Shown: positions 14,768 through 23,014 of the stretch, one piece after another
Position numbering within the stretch: the first letter of the stretch is position 1
Layout of the letters: every line of letters starts with the position of its first letter
From: Vibrio coralliilyticus ATCC BAA-450
GTDB lineage: Bacteria; Pseudomonadota; Gammaproteobacteria; Enterobacterales; Vibrionaceae
Direction: 5' to 3'
NCBI RefSeq assembly: GCF_000176135.1
Contig: NZ_ACZN01000018.1
Location: forward strand, 1-64,000
Length of the DNA stretch: 64,000 nucleotides
The notes under the pieces: model-generated
Databases searched by the model: none
What the model saw: only the letters and a program-made list of their open reading frames with translations
What the model was told of the DNA's origin: nothing
Position numbers and translations under genes: made by a program

Positions 14768-15460
14768 ATGATTAAGTGCATCATTTTCGATTGTGACGGT
14801 ACGTTGGTTGATAGCGAGTATCTGTGCAACTTAGCGATGGAGGGTGAGCTAAAAGCTATCGGACTATCGCTAAGCGCCGAGTATTTGGTGTCTCGGTTCC
14901 GAGGAATGAAACTCGACACTATTTTATCAATGATAGAGCAGGAATATTTGGTTACGCTTCCGCCTGACTTCGTCTATAAGTACAGACAACGAGTGAATGA
15001 CCTTTTTCTAAGTGAGTTACAGCCTTGCTGCGGTGTCCATACTACTCTCGGCGAAATTGACTTGCCAATGTGTGTGGCATCCTCAGGGCCGACCCAAAAA
15101 ATTGAGACTGCACTGTCGATCACTCAACTAGCCAAGTACTTTGAGCGTAATATTTTTAGCGCCTACGACATTGGTAAATGGAAGCCCGAGCCAGACTTAT
15201 TCCTGCACGCTGCCAATAGCATGGGCTTTGAGCCAACTAATTGTGCTGTGGTCGAGGATAGCTTGGTCGGAATAGAAGCCGCGATTAGTGCTGGTATGTT
15301 ACCTATTTTCTACGATCCAAGCGGAACAATGGGGTGTTTGGATGGGGTACTTAAAATACGCTGCATGTCTGAATTGGTTGGCATCGTTAAGGGAATTCGA
15401 ACACACCTCTTTGAACAAAGAGAGAATTTAACGCACATTGTGCAGCGAATAAGCATTTAG
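14768..15460 (+). CDS. HAD-family phosphatase (beta-phosphoglucomutase-like)
   Basis: Motif I IIFDCDGTLVDSE (D8 nucleophile, D10), a four-helix cap (about 15-90), motif II ASSGPT (about 111-116), the lysine in KWKPEPDLF and motif III VVEDSLVGIEAA. This is the classic HAD subfamily IA layout, like phosphoglycolate phosphatases and YniC-type sugar phosphatases. The substrate is not predictable. The last codons and the stop (15458-15460) lie in a sequence resembling the left end of an attC, so this is probably a fossil integron cassette gene whose attC has eroded. It follows the degenerate attC directly. Confidence 0.92.
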   Translation: MIKCIIFDCDGTLVDSEYLCNLAMEGELKAIGLSLSAEYLVSRFRGMKLDTILSMIEQEYLVTLPPDFVYKYRQRVNDLFLSELQPCCGVHTTLGEIDLPMCVASSGPTQKIETALSITQLAKYFERNIFSAYDIGKWKPEPDLFLHAANSMGFEPTNCAVVEDSLVGIEAAISAGMLPIFYDPSGTMGCLDGVLKIRCMSELVGIVKGIRTHLFEQRENLTHIVQRISI

Positions 15461-15480
15461 AGTGAATTGCAGCTGGCAGA
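15451..15480 (+). repeat. Relic of attC left arm
   Basis: Reads aagcatttagagtgaattgc, then agctggca. This aligns with aagcatttaagagtgattcgcaacgcttggca of intact sites with three small gaps and few substitutions. The right half is not recognisable. Its position right at the end of the HAD gene is where an attC should be. Confidence 0.6.
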
Positions 15481-15565
15481 AGCCTATATTGTAGGAAACT
15501 GAAAAACAGTTAGCCTTAATCTGGTAGACTCTGCCCTAGATACTTGCAGTCAGGAATTTCCACAA

Positions 15566-15787
15566 ATGAGCCAAGAACAACCCAATAACCCCTTGCACGG
15601 TTTGACCCTTGAAAAAATCCTTGTACGTTTACAAGAACACTACGGATGGGAAGGGTTAGATGCAGAAATCCAAATCAATTGTTTCTACAACAATCCTTCC
15701 ATTAAATCGTCTTTAAAGTTTTTGCGCCGCACTCAGTGGGCGAGAGATAAGGTCGAAGCGTTGTATATTGAGACTTTCTGCAAGTAG
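15566..15787 (+). CDS. VF530 family protein (DUF2132)
   Basis: A 73-residue helical protein matching VF530 nearly throughout: NNPLHGLTLEKIL (6-18), EHYGWEGLDAEIQINCF and PSIKSSLKFLRRTQWARDKV. The family is named from Vibrio fischeri and is described as a small DNA-binding fold, with its biological role not established. The start ATG lies after a long AT-rich leader. A relic of an attC follows it (15794), suggesting it once sat in a cassette. Confidence 0.93.
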   Translation: MSQEQPNNPLHGLTLEKILVRLQEHYGWEGLDAEIQINCFYNNPSIKSSLKFLRRTQWARDKVEALYIETFCK

Positions 15788-15793
15788 CTAGAA

Positions 15794-15907
15794 TAACAAA
15801 GCCTTTCAGAGTGGTTCTTGCTGTTAGCTGTTTCGATGTCTTCCTGAGGCTACGGTTTAGTTATGGGACCAGCTTTGAGCACGGCTCAATAAAGCGGCAA
15901 GCATTTT
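15794..15907 (+). repeat. Relic of an attC site
   Basis: Starts taacaaagcctttcagagtg, 18 of 20 positions as in intact sites, then ttagctgtttcg near where they have ttggcagtttcg. The right end is poorly kept; aataaagcggcaagcattttatg near 15888 may be the old GCGGCGTTATG with an insertion. This is the rightmost trace of the array that I can see. Confidence 0.6.
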
Positions 15908-15920
15908 ATGAGAAGTAAGA

Positions 15921-16250
15921 ATGAGAAAGACAGATAAGAAGCGAGATAACGCCATTAGAATCGCCCTAACCGAGGCATGTGATGTGGCACAAGAGGAATC
16001 CGAAGGATTCATGTGGTTAACACACCTAGTGAACTATGATGCTTTCCCCGGATCTCTGTCGGTGATTTGTGTTTACGATACTGATGCAAACCTAGCCAAA
16101 GCCGACCTCGACGACATGTGCTTTCTTATCAAGAAGAAGCTGGCATCAATCGATATCAACCTCAAAGATATACGACGACATGTTCGTTTTGACACCGAAG
16201 AAAAGTGCAAGCATGAAAACAATGGTAAATGGCAAGAACGCCTTAAGTAG
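15921..16250 (+). CDS. Conserved small protein (often labelled Fis-family), 109 aa
   Basis: Strongly patterned: MRKTDKKRDNAIRIALTEAC at the start, GFMWLTHLVNYDAFPGSL (29-46), VICVYDTD and IRRHVRFDTEEKC. I recognise the family as a conserved gammaproteobacterial protein sometimes annotated as a Fis-type regulator; the helix-turn-helix of Fis itself is not evident. The N-terminal half is helical and basic, so nucleic acid binding is possible. A GAAGTAAGA sequence precedes the ATG. Confidence 0.85.
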   Translation: MRKTDKKRDNAIRIALTEACDVAQEESEGFMWLTHLVNYDAFPGSLSVICVYDTDANLAKADLDDMCFLIKKKLASIDINLKDIRRHVRFDTEEKCKHENNGKWQERLK

Positions 16251-16377
16251 CCTTGGTATCGTAGCGGCTTAATCGCTCGCAAAAACAGCTACTGAAAGTG
16301 GTGTAGTGCAATGGTTGGGTGTAGATAACGAATATTGCTTAGCTATTAACATGTCTAGCCGATTTGATGGAGAAAAT

Positions 16378-16809
16378 ATGGAAGTCCAGTTTCTAGAGAA
16401 AAACGCCGATTACACATCAGTGCTTGAGGTGCTGATGCAACTTCGCCCCAATTACCAATTAGATTCCTTATCGGCACAAATCGATAAACAGCAACTGAAT
16501 GGCTATCAGGTTGTATATGTGAAGTCACCTGAAGGGGTACTTGCTGTCGCGGGATTTAGTGTGGGAGAAAAGCTTGCATGGGGTAAGCATATCTACATTG
16601 AAGACTTAGTAACAAACTCTCAATTTCGCTCACGTGGAGTTGGTAAACTCCTAATCAATTGGTTTAAGTCGTACGCAATTGAACACGGTTGTGAGCAAAT
16701 TCATCTAGATTCGGGTGTTCAACGTTTCCCTGCACATAAGTTTTATCTGCGTGAAGGGTTTAATATCGCAAGTCATCACTTTTCAATCGTCGGTGTTTCG
16801 AACAGTTAA
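16378..16809 (+). CDS. GNAT acetyltransferase
   Basis: 143 residues with the acetyl-CoA loop FRSRGVGKLLI (83-93), preceded by the strand HIYIEDLVTN and followed by a helix and EQIHLDSGV. The C-terminal AHKFYLREGFNIAS is the usual GNAT finish. The ATG at 16378 was chosen for the GGAGA at about 16369-16373; a longer frame from 16306 lacks a site. The substrate is unknown. Confidence 0.9.
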   Translation: MEVQFLEKNADYTSVLEVLMQLRPNYQLDSLSAQIDKQQLNGYQVVYVKSPEGVLAVAGFSVGEKLAWGKHIYIEDLVTNSQFRSRGVGKLLINWFKSYAIEHGCEQIHLDSGVQRFPAHKFYLREGFNIASHHFSIVGVSNS

Positions 16810-16910
16810 CGAGGGTTGTATGAAGAGCTCTTGACGCTTTTGAGTATGGGCAATGTTGCTCTGTTTAACTCTTAAATCAGCATTACACGAAAGGCAGCAG
16901 GGAGGAGTGG

Positions 16911-17375
16911 ATGTTAACCATTAGAAAAGCGATTGAGTCTGATACACAGGTGATCTTTGACCTCCGTAAGCGAGCTATTGTTGAAAAATGTTCTGGCTCT
17001 TATTCTGAAGAGCAGCTCTCTCTATGGACTCAAGGGAAGGTATCCGAAGGATTTACCCAAGATGTTGTCAGTACCTTTTATGTTTCAGAAATAGATGGTC
17101 AAGTCATCGGAAGCGGTAAACTTAATACCGAAACAGGTATGGTTGACGCTATTTTTGTCGAACCAGATTTCTTTGGGCGAGGGGCTGCGAAACAAATGCT
17201 GGCTTTTCTGGAAGAGCTAGCTAAGCAACATGGTTTACAAACGTTAAAGTTGGATTCAACTTTAAATGCCGCGCCTTTTTATCGCTCGTGTGGGTTTGTT
17301 GGAGATAGTCTCTCAACTTATCATTCTCCAAGAGGTATTAGCTTGGATTGTATTCCAATGGAAAAGCAACTTTAA
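16911..17375 (+). CDS. GNAT acetyltransferase
   Basis: 154 residues: MLTIRKAIESD at the start, the sensing strand GMVDAIFVEPDFFG and the CoA loop FFGRGAAKQMLAFL (87-100), then HGLQTLKLDSTLNAAPFYRS. A good ribosome site GGGAGGAG precedes the ATG. The layout of a short N-terminal domain then the CoA-binding half matches small acetyltransferases such as those of the YafP or ElaA type. No operon partner: the next gene reads the other way. Confidence 0.9.
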   Translation: MLTIRKAIESDTQVIFDLRKRAIVEKCSGSYSEEQLSLWTQGKVSEGFTQDVVSTFYVSEIDGQVIGSGKLNTETGMVDAIFVEPDFFGRGAAKQMLAFLEELAKQHGLQTLKLDSTLNAAPFYRSCGFVGDSLSTYHSPRGISLDCIPMEKQL

Positions 17376-17456
17376 GAATGTATTTTCAGAATTCTCGGCA
17401 ATAATTGATCTTGGGATTGACCCCAACACTCTAAAATAGCGGCTTAGCAACGACGT

Positions 17457-17488
17457 AAGGTGGCATCAATTGCCACCTTATTTTGTGA
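17457..17488. terminator. Hairpin terminator between convergent genes
   Basis: AAGGTGGCA / TGCCACCTT with a five-base loop (17457-17479), then ATTTTGTG. It can serve both the GNAT gene and mesD. Confidence 0.8.
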
Positions 17489-17511
17489 TTTGAGAACGGT
17501 CCTTACCGCTT

Positions 17512-18546
17512 CTAGCTCGCGCCAGCGAGTTCTTTCCGGATTATCTCTGCGCCAGCTGCTAAGGCATTGAGCTTGCCGCGTGATACATCACGGGGCAGAG
17601 GGGCCATACCACAGTTGGTACAAGGGTAAAGTTTGTCGGGGTCGACGTACTGTAACGCCTTTCGTAACGTATCTGCGACTTCTTCCGGTGTCTCGATAGC
17701 ATTGGTCGCAACATCTATAGCGCCCACCATGACCTTTTTGCCTCGGATGAGTTCCAGTAGCTCAATTGGTACGCGAGAGTTATGACATTCCAGCGAGATA
17801 ATGTCGATGTTGGATTGCTGTAGTTTAGGGAAGACCTCTTCATATTGTCTCCACTCTGAGCCCAGCGTTTTCTTCCAGTCTGTATTGGCCTTAATACCGT
17901 AGCCGTAACAGATATGGACCGCCGTCTCACACTTTAGACCTTCGATGGCTCTTTCTAGGCATGCGATGCCCCAGTCGTTAACATCATCGAAAAAAACGTT
18001 AAAGGCAGGCTCATCAAATTGGATAATATCCACTCCAGCAGCTTCGAGCTCCTTGGCTTCTTGGTTCAGTATTTTGGCAAATTCCCATGCGAGCTTTTCG
18101 CGGCTTTTGTAGTGATCATCGTAAAGCGTGTCAATCATCGTCATTGGGCCAGGTAGCGCCCATTTTATCGGTTGATCAGTTTGCTGGCGTAAGAATTTCG
18201 CATCTTCAACAAATACAGGCTTTTGGCGACTGACGGGGCCAACAACAGTTGGCACGCTTGCGTCGTATCGATCTCGTATCTTAACCGTTTGGCGGTTTTC
18301 AAAATCCACGCCGCTCAGGTGTTCAATAAAAGTAGTAACGAAGTGCTGACGTGTTTGCTCACCATCGCTGACGATATCCACACCGGCATGCTGTTGTTCT
18401 TGCAATGACAGGCGTAGGGCATCGTGTTTACCATCCGTCAGCTCATCACCTTGTAGCTTCCAAGATGACCAAAGTGTTTCGGGCTGTGCTAGCCAAGAAG
18501 GTTTTGGCAGGCTCCCCGCCGTTGAAGTTGGTAATAGTGTTTTCAT
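17512..18546 (-). CDS. mesD: Folate-independent methionine synthase (MesD type)
   Basis: 344 residues corresponding to the catalytic C-terminal half of MetE; the folate-binding N-terminal half is absent. Zinc ligands are H211 and C213 (VHICYGYG), E253 (SLECHNSR) and C312 (CTNCGMAPL). The start MKTLLPTSTAGSLPKP is the family's GSxP motif. Core-MetE proteins fall into several Mes families; the adjacent DUF1852 gene marks this one as MesD, which needs MesX and oxygen for methionine synthesis. Its methyl donor is not folate and is still unsettled as far as I know. Transcribed after mesX, 28 bases downstream, so probably one operon. Confidence 0.9.
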   Translation of the reverse strand: MKTLLPTSTAGSLPKPSWLAQPETLWSSWKLQGDELTDGKHDALRLSLQEQQHAGVDIVSDGEQTRQHFVTTFIEHLSGVDFENRQTVKIRDRYDASVPTVVGPVSRQKPVFVEDAKFLRQQTDQPIKWALPGPMTMIDTLYDDHYKSREKLAWEFAKILNQEAKELEAAGVDIIQFDEPAFNVFFDDVNDWGIACLERAIEGLKCETAVHICYGYGIKANTDWKKTLGSEWRQYEEVFPKLQQSNIDIISLECHNSRVPIELLELIRGKKVMVGAIDVATNAIETPEEVADTLRKALQYVDPDKLYPCTNCGMAPLPRDVSRGKLNALAAGAEIIRKELAGAS

Positions 18547-18574
18547 AATAAGTGCTTTTTGTTTTCGTTAGTTG

Positions 18575-19549
18575 TTAAGCGTAATTTGCGGACCACTGTT
18601 CAAGAACGGTCTGGTATGGTTTGATGAAGTGCTCTTCAGCAAACTTCCCTTGCTCAATAGCTAGGCGGCTACGCTCTTCGCGGTCATAAACAATTTGCGT
18701 TAATGAATGATCACTATTTTTCAAACTTGGCTGATAAGAGGTACCTGCTGCAGCGTTCGCGTTATAGATTTCCGGGCGATAGATTTTTTGGAACGTTTCC
18801 ATCGTGCTGATCGTACTAATCAGCTCCAAGTTGGTGTAATCGTTGAGTAAATCGCCAAAGAAATAAAATGCGAAAGGTGCAACACTGTTTGGCGGCATAA
18901 AGTAACGAACTTGTAGCCCCATTTTCTGGAAATACTGCTCGGTGAGAGATGACTCATTCGGCTGGTACTCAAAACCTAATACCGGGTGTTGATTTTCAGT
19001 TCGGTGATACGTTTTGTTATCCGAAACACTCAAACAAATAACTGGTGGCTTTTTAAAGTTTTGCTTATATGTTTCTGAGCTGACGAAGTGCTTAAATAGT
19101 TTGCCGTGCAGTTCACCGAAATTGTCCGGAATACTAAATTGAGGTTTGTCTTTATTATGATCAAGTAGAAGTACACTGAAATCATAATCTCGTACATAAG
19201 ACGAAAAATTATTTCCTACAATACCTTCAATGCGTTCATTGGTTTTACGGTCGACGATGTAGGTTTTTAGTACTTCAATCGAAGGGAAGCTCTCACCGCC
19301 AGCATCAATATCCATATCAACGGATACGATTTCCAGTTCTACAGAATAACGATCGCCGTTCGGGTTGTCCCAATGTGCTAATGCATTGAAATTGTTATCA
19401 ATCATCTGTAGTGCATTGCGTAGGTTTTGTTGTCGACTTTCGCCTCTGGCTAGGTTGGCAAAATTGGTCGTAATACGCGTGCTGTCAGCAGGGCGATAGT
19501 TCTCATCGAGGCTAAGGCTCTTGATAGTAAATGTGAAGTCTGTATTCAT
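18575..19549 (-). CDS. mesX: MesX (DUF1852), partner of MesD
   Basis: 324 residues matching DUF1852 over its length, from MNTDFTFTIKSLSLDENYRP to the QGKFAEEHFIKPYQTVLEQW end. DUF1852 proteins are encoded next to the core MetE gene, and genetic data have linked MesX to oxygen-dependent methionine formation by MesD; its reaction is not known to me. The sequence is rich in beta strands with no signal peptide or membrane helix, so it should be cytoplasmic. It is the first gene of a - strand pair; the promoter should lie in 19550-19760, with a MetR-like palindrome further on. Confidence 0.9.
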   Translation of the reverse strand: MNTDFTFTIKSLSLDENYRPADSTRITTNFANLARGESRQQNLRNALQMIDNNFNALAHWDNPNGDRYSVELEIVSVDMDIDAGGESFPSIEVLKTYIVDRKTNERIEGIVGNNFSSYVRDYDFSVLLLDHNKDKPQFSIPDNFGELHGKLFKHFVSSETYKQNFKKPPVICLSVSDNKTYHRTENQHPVLGFEYQPNESSLTEQYFQKMGLQVRYFMPPNSVAPFAFYFFGDLLNDYTNLELISTISTMETFQKIYRPEIYNANAAAGTSYQPSLKNSDHSLTQIVYDREERSRLAIEQGKFAEEHFIKPYQTVLEQWSANYA

Positions 19550-19761
19550 GGTGATCTGTTATCCTATTTCCTAAGATGAAAGCTGAATCATTCCTTGCTC
19601 TTCTGGATTTCTTTTTGTTTTTGATAATCCCAGACCTGAGCCACCACTGCTTTTTCCATTTAACCTCAGAGATCTGAATAAAATGAGCTGTAGTTAAGAG
19701 CAGAGATTTATTTATAGCGTTGATCGACACATAAATAACAATGGATTTACTTCACTTTCAA

Positions 19762-19778
19762 CATGAAGAGATTTCATG
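19762..19778. promoter_or_regulatory. MetR-type operator (TGAA-N5-TTCA)
   Basis: CATGAA-GAGAT-TTCATG is a perfect palindrome containing the MetR consensus TGAA-N5-TTCA. It lies between mesX (start 19549) and the TauE/SafE gene (start 19876), about 100 bases before the latter. MetR control would fit a homocysteine-responsive methionine gene. Which of the two genes it serves is not settled. Confidence 0.6.
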
Positions 19779-19811
19779 TTTCATTATTTATGAAAGAGAT
19801 ATATTAGTGTG

Positions 19812-19829
19812 CTTCATGGGAACATGAAG
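19812..19829. promoter_or_regulatory. Second palindrome CTTCATG-N4-CATGAAG
   Basis: Perfect inverted repeat, 7-bp arms and four-base spacer, 34 bases after the MetR-like site. The halves are the same TTCATG/CATGAA as in the first site but everted. It may be a second MetR binding element or the operator of the exporter gene. Confidence 0.5.
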
Positions 19830-19875
19830 AATTTTTATAACACAATATTTCCAACAAAATGAAAAGGAGAAATGA

Positions 19876-20685
19876 GTGAGTGAGCTGGTGTTGTTGATCA
19901 TATATTGCGCACTATTAGGCAGTGGTGTTGGTTTCTTAGCTGGGTTGTTGGGCATTGGCGGTGGGCTAGTCATTGTTCCGATACTCAGCATTATTTTGCT
20001 CCACTTTGGTGTGTTACCGAGTGAGCAAGTAGTGATTGCAGCGATTGCTACCTCATTGGCGTCTATTTTGTTTACTTCAACTTCTTCAGCCATTGCTCAT
20101 CATAAAAACGGTAATGTGCCGTGGAATCTCGCACCATGGATAATGACAGGCGTTGCGCTAGGTGCATTGATTAGCGGTTTCATGGCGGCGTTGCTGCCCG
20201 AGCAAGTGGTTCGGGCTGTGTTTGCAGTCAGCGTTATTCTTATCGCACTGAAAATGATCTTCAGTAGCAAAAATGATTCAGAGAACGATCGAAAAATGCC
20301 AAGCAAACCTTTCCTCACTGTGCTGACAACGATTACTGGTGGGTTGTCGGCAATGATAGGCATTGGTGGCGGCGCACTTTTGGTTCCTTTACTAACGTTT
20401 TTCTCCGTTGATATGAAAAAAGCAATTGGATGTGCCTCTGCTTGTGGCATTGTGATCGCATTGTTTGGCTCCATTGGCTATATCAGTTCAGGTAGCGGTC
20501 ACTATGCGTTATCCGATGGCTTTGCCGGATTTGTTTATTTACCTGCTTTACTAGGCATTGTGAGTACGTCTTGGTTTACAGCGCCTCTAGGTGCTAAGGC
20601 GACACACTCTTTACCAGTCCCTACGATTAAGAAGATCTTTGCAGCACTCTTACTGGTCATGGCTGCCAATATGGTGATCAATTAA
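19876..20685 (+). CDS. TauE/SafE-family membrane exporter
   Basis: 269 residues with the duplicated glycine-rich signature of the family: GFLAGLLGIGGGLVIVPIL (about 15-33) in the first half and GLSAMIGIGGGALLVPLL (about 156-173) in the second, within about eight membrane helices. Members export sulfite, sulfonates or other organic anions. A GTG start is used; the ATG four bases earlier runs into a stop. AAGGAG (19864-19869) is well placed. The gene diverges from mesX, so a link to sulfur metabolism is plausible. Confidence 0.92.
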   Translation: MSELVLLIIYCALLGSGVGFLAGLLGIGGGLVIVPILSIILLHFGVLPSEQVVIAAIATSLASILFTSTSSAIAHHKNGNVPWNLAPWIMTGVALGALISGFMAALLPEQVVRAVFAVSVILIALKMIFSSKNDSENDRKMPSKPFLTVLTTITGGLSAMIGIGGGALLVPLLTFFSVDMKKAIGCASACGIVIALFGSIGYISSGSGHYALSDGFAGFVYLPALLGIVSTSWFTAPLGAKATHSLPVPTIKKIFAALLLVMAANMVIN

Positions 20686-20776
20686 GCCAGCACAATAGAT
20701 TGGTATGGGTACTGTTTTTTTATACAGTGATTTGGTGTATGCTCCGTCAGATAGATGATGATAGGAGCAGAATTGA

Positions 20777-21187
20777 ATGGAATATGTCGTTGTACAAAGT
20801 GTGCCTAGCCCTGAAGCCTATTGTGCTTTGCGTGTCACCGCGGGGTTGTCGCCTAAGTCTCTTGAAGCCGCCAAAATAGGGTTACCAAACTCACTTTATG
20901 GCGTTTCAGTTATGGATGGAGATAAGTTAATTGCGATGGGGCGCGTCGTGGGTGATGGAGGGTGTAATTTTGAAATTGTTGATATTGCAGTTGACCCTGA
21001 TTACCAAGGCAAAGGACTTGGGAGAAAGGTTATGGAACACATAGATGGCTACCTATCTTCCGTAGCATTGGCTGGCTCATATGTATCAATGATTGCGGAT
21101 GAGCCTGTTTTTTATGAAAAGCTGGGCTATCGTTTGGTTGCTCCAGCCAGTCAAGGTATGACGAAAAAATTTAAGCCCTCCATTTAA
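20777..21187 (+). CDS. GNAT acetyltransferase
   Basis: 136 residues: FEIVDIAVDPDYQGKGLGRKVMEHI around 66-89 holds the CoA loop QGKGLG (77-82). The end AGSYVSMIADEPVFYEKLGYR is the usual C-terminal strand and helix. A stem TACTGT / ACAGT around 20709-20729 lies upstream, possibly a promoter feature. AGGAGC precedes the ATG. The substrate is unknown. Confidence 0.9.
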   Translation: MEYVVVQSVPSPEAYCALRVTAGLSPKSLEAAKIGLPNSLYGVSVMDGDKLIAMGRVVGDGGCNFEIVDIAVDPDYQGKGLGRKVMEHIDGYLSSVALAGSYVSMIADEPVFYEKLGYRLVAPASQGMTKKFKPSI

Positions 21188-21297
21188 TTTCGTATTAAAG
21201 TGAAAGGGTTAATGGTTACAGCCATGCACGGCATAAGTGAGTGGAACATGCTTTAGCGTCAGGCGAAAGGGTCGGGGTGATATGAAAGGAATCAGCA

Positions 21298-22038
21298 ATG
21301 AAAACAGTCTTGATCACAGGTGGTAGCAAGGGTATCGGTTTGGAAGCGGTTAAATTGTACGCTTCAAAAGGAGAGCAGGTGATCACGTGTGCTCGGACTA
21401 TGGAAACTTGGGACGACGTCATTGCGACGAATCCAGAGTTATCTAGTGTGGATTTTCAAGTGGTAGATATATCTGATCGTGATCAGGTTGAGGCACTGTT
21501 TGATTACCTGACTTCAGAGTATGGAAAGCTTGATATCGCGATCAATAATGCGTCTCCAAAACTAGAATCAAATGGCCAGTTTTCTGAGGTTGACTCTGAT
21601 GAACTCTATAAAACCCTAGTTAATGATTTATGGTCGCATACTTTGTGTCTGAAGCACGAGTTATTGCTCATGTCTGAAGGCGCATCGATTGTTAATATCA
21701 GTTCCATCAATGGTATTCGCCCGACGCCTAATGCTTCAATGTACAGTGCGACAAAACATGGTTTGGAAGGTTTGACTCGTTCGGTTGCTCTGGAGGCGAT
21801 TAAAGATGGAATAAGGGTTAATTCTGTTGCACCTGGCGTCACTTGGACACCAAGATGGGAAGAGCGTCAAGCGTCTGTTAACCCTAATATTCGCTCTGAA
21901 GTTGAGTCTGTAGTGCCTATTGGCCGCTTCGCTGAGCCTGCGGAAATTGTGAACGCGATTGAGTGGTTGTGCTCAGATCAAGCAAGTTATGTCGTCGGTC
22001 ATACTTTAGTGGTCGATGGTGGCTTGTCTCAGAGTTAA
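21298..22038 (+). CDS. Short-chain dehydrogenase/reductase (SDR)
   Basis: 246 residues, classical SDR: TGGSKGIGLEA (7-17) binds NAD(P), NNAS (83-86), S136 region IVNISSINGI, catalytic Y149 and K153 (MYSATKHG), and a substrate loop starting VAPGVTWTP. The C-terminal SYVVGHTLVVDGG closes the fold. Cofactor preference and substrate are not clear from the sequence. AAAGGA lies upstream of the ATG at good distance. Confidence 0.94.
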   Translation: MKTVLITGGSKGIGLEAVKLYASKGEQVITCARTMETWDDVIATNPELSSVDFQVVDISDRDQVEALFDYLTSEYGKLDIAINNASPKLESNGQFSEVDSDELYKTLVNDLWSHTLCLKHELLLMSEGASIVNISSINGIRPTPNASMYSATKHGLEGLTRSVALEAIKDGIRVNSVAPGVTWTPRWEERQASVNPNIRSEVESVVPIGRFAEPAEIVNAIEWLCSDQASYVVGHTLVVDGGLSQS

Positions 22039-22066
22039 GCGCGCAGATGCTTACTCTGAGGAATAA

Positions 22067-22513
22067 GTGATATCTAAGCTAGCCACTAATAGTCTTAAAA
22101 GGTGTGTGATGGAACCGTCAATGCAAGTGCATTTCAACCAATACCCAAATGAGGCGCGAACTAAGCTTTTGAATCTGAGAACGATGATTTTTCAGTTAGC
22201 TGAAGAATTGAGCTTAGGTGTGGTGAGTGAATCATTAAAATGGGGTGAACCGAGCTTCAGTGTTAAGTCGGGAAGCCCTGTCCGAATCGATTGGAAATCA
22301 AACACTCCGGATCAGTATTATTTGTTCTTTCATTGTCAGACTAAGCTGGTGGACACTTTTCGAGAACTCTATGGTGATGTATTGGATTTTCAAGGTAACA
22401 GGGCGATTGTCCTTGAGTTATCAAAGCCGTTACCTAAAAACGCTATCAGGCATTGTCTCATTATGAGCATGACGTACCACAAGATAAAACATCTACCTTT
22501 GCTGGGCGCATAA
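22067..22513 (+). CDS. DUF1801 family protein
   Basis: 148 residues. The recognisable region starts at about residue 15 with QVHFNQYPNEARTKLLNLRTMI, then LKWGEPSFSVKSGSPVRIDW (53-72) and NRAIVLELSKPLP, as in DUF1801 (YdhG-like iron-chaperone/frataxin-like fold). The frame opens at GTG 22067 after GAGGAA; a later start at ATG 22109 gives 134 residues and fits the family better, so the first 14 residues may not be translated. Function in bacteria is largely undescribed. Confidence 0.85.
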   Translation: MISKLATNSLKRCVMEPSMQVHFNQYPNEARTKLLNLRTMIFQLAEELSLGVVSESLKWGEPSFSVKSGSPVRIDWKSNTPDQYYLFFHCQTKLVDTFRELYGDVLDFQGNRAIVLELSKPLPKNAIRHCLIMSMTYHKIKHLPLLGA

Positions 22514-22614
22514 ATGATTCCCCAAATCGCGTTCTAGTTTTTATATCTAATGGCTCGCACAGGGCTTTTAAGCGCAGTATCATATGGTAATCAATCTAAA
22601 CAAGTAGTGAATAT

Positions 22615-22950
22615 ATGTCTTTCCCACCGTGTCCAAACTGTCAGTCTGAATATGTATACCAAGACCAGAGTCATCTGGTTTGCCCAGAGTGTGCGTATGA
22701 GTGGAATCCCGATGAAGCACTTGAAGCCGAAACCCCCAACGTTAAAGACGCTAACGGAACGCTGCTAGCAGAAGGGGATAAAGTGACTTTGGCAAAAGAT
22801 CTTAAGGTTAAAGGTAGCTCCTTGATCTTAAAAATAGGCACGAAAGCTGTGATCAGAAGAATTGTTGACGGCAAAGACCATCAGTTGGATTGTAAAGTTG
22901 ATGGTGCAGGTGAAATGATGGTAACGGCACAATTTGTTAAGAAAGCTTAA
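22615..22950 (+). CDS. yjdM: PhnA/YjdM-family zinc-ribbon protein
   Basis: 111 residues with an N-terminal zinc ribbon, C6-P-N-C9 and C23-P-E-C26, and a C-terminal SH3-like PhnA domain (DANGTLLAEGDKVTLAKDLKVKGSS, about 43-67). The family name comes from a phosphonate cluster, but the protein is not a phosphonate hydrolase in most species. It stands alone here, followed by a hairpin. Confidence 0.92.
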   Translation: MSFPPCPNCQSEYVYQDQSHLVCPECAYEWNPDEALEAETPNVKDANGTLLAEGDKVTLAKDLKVKGSSLILKIGTKAVIRRIVDGKDHQLDCKVDGAGEMMVTAQFVKKA

Positions 22951-22980
22951 TGGTGCCAATTAACTTGAGTGTTCTTACTA

Positions 22981-23009
22981 CAAGGGCTCTCTGTATATGC
23001 GAGCCCTTG
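22981..23009. terminator. Hairpin between convergent genes
   Basis: CAAGGGCTC / GAGCCCTTG (arms 22981-22989 and 23001-23009) between yjdM and the DUF417 gene. No long T run, so strength is uncertain. Confidence 0.6.
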
Positions 23010-23014
23010 CTCGT

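Noticed and set aside
19764..19776. MetJ boxes in the mesX-exporter region
   Set aside because: No tandem AGACGTCT-like repeats were seen; the palindrome fits MetR better.
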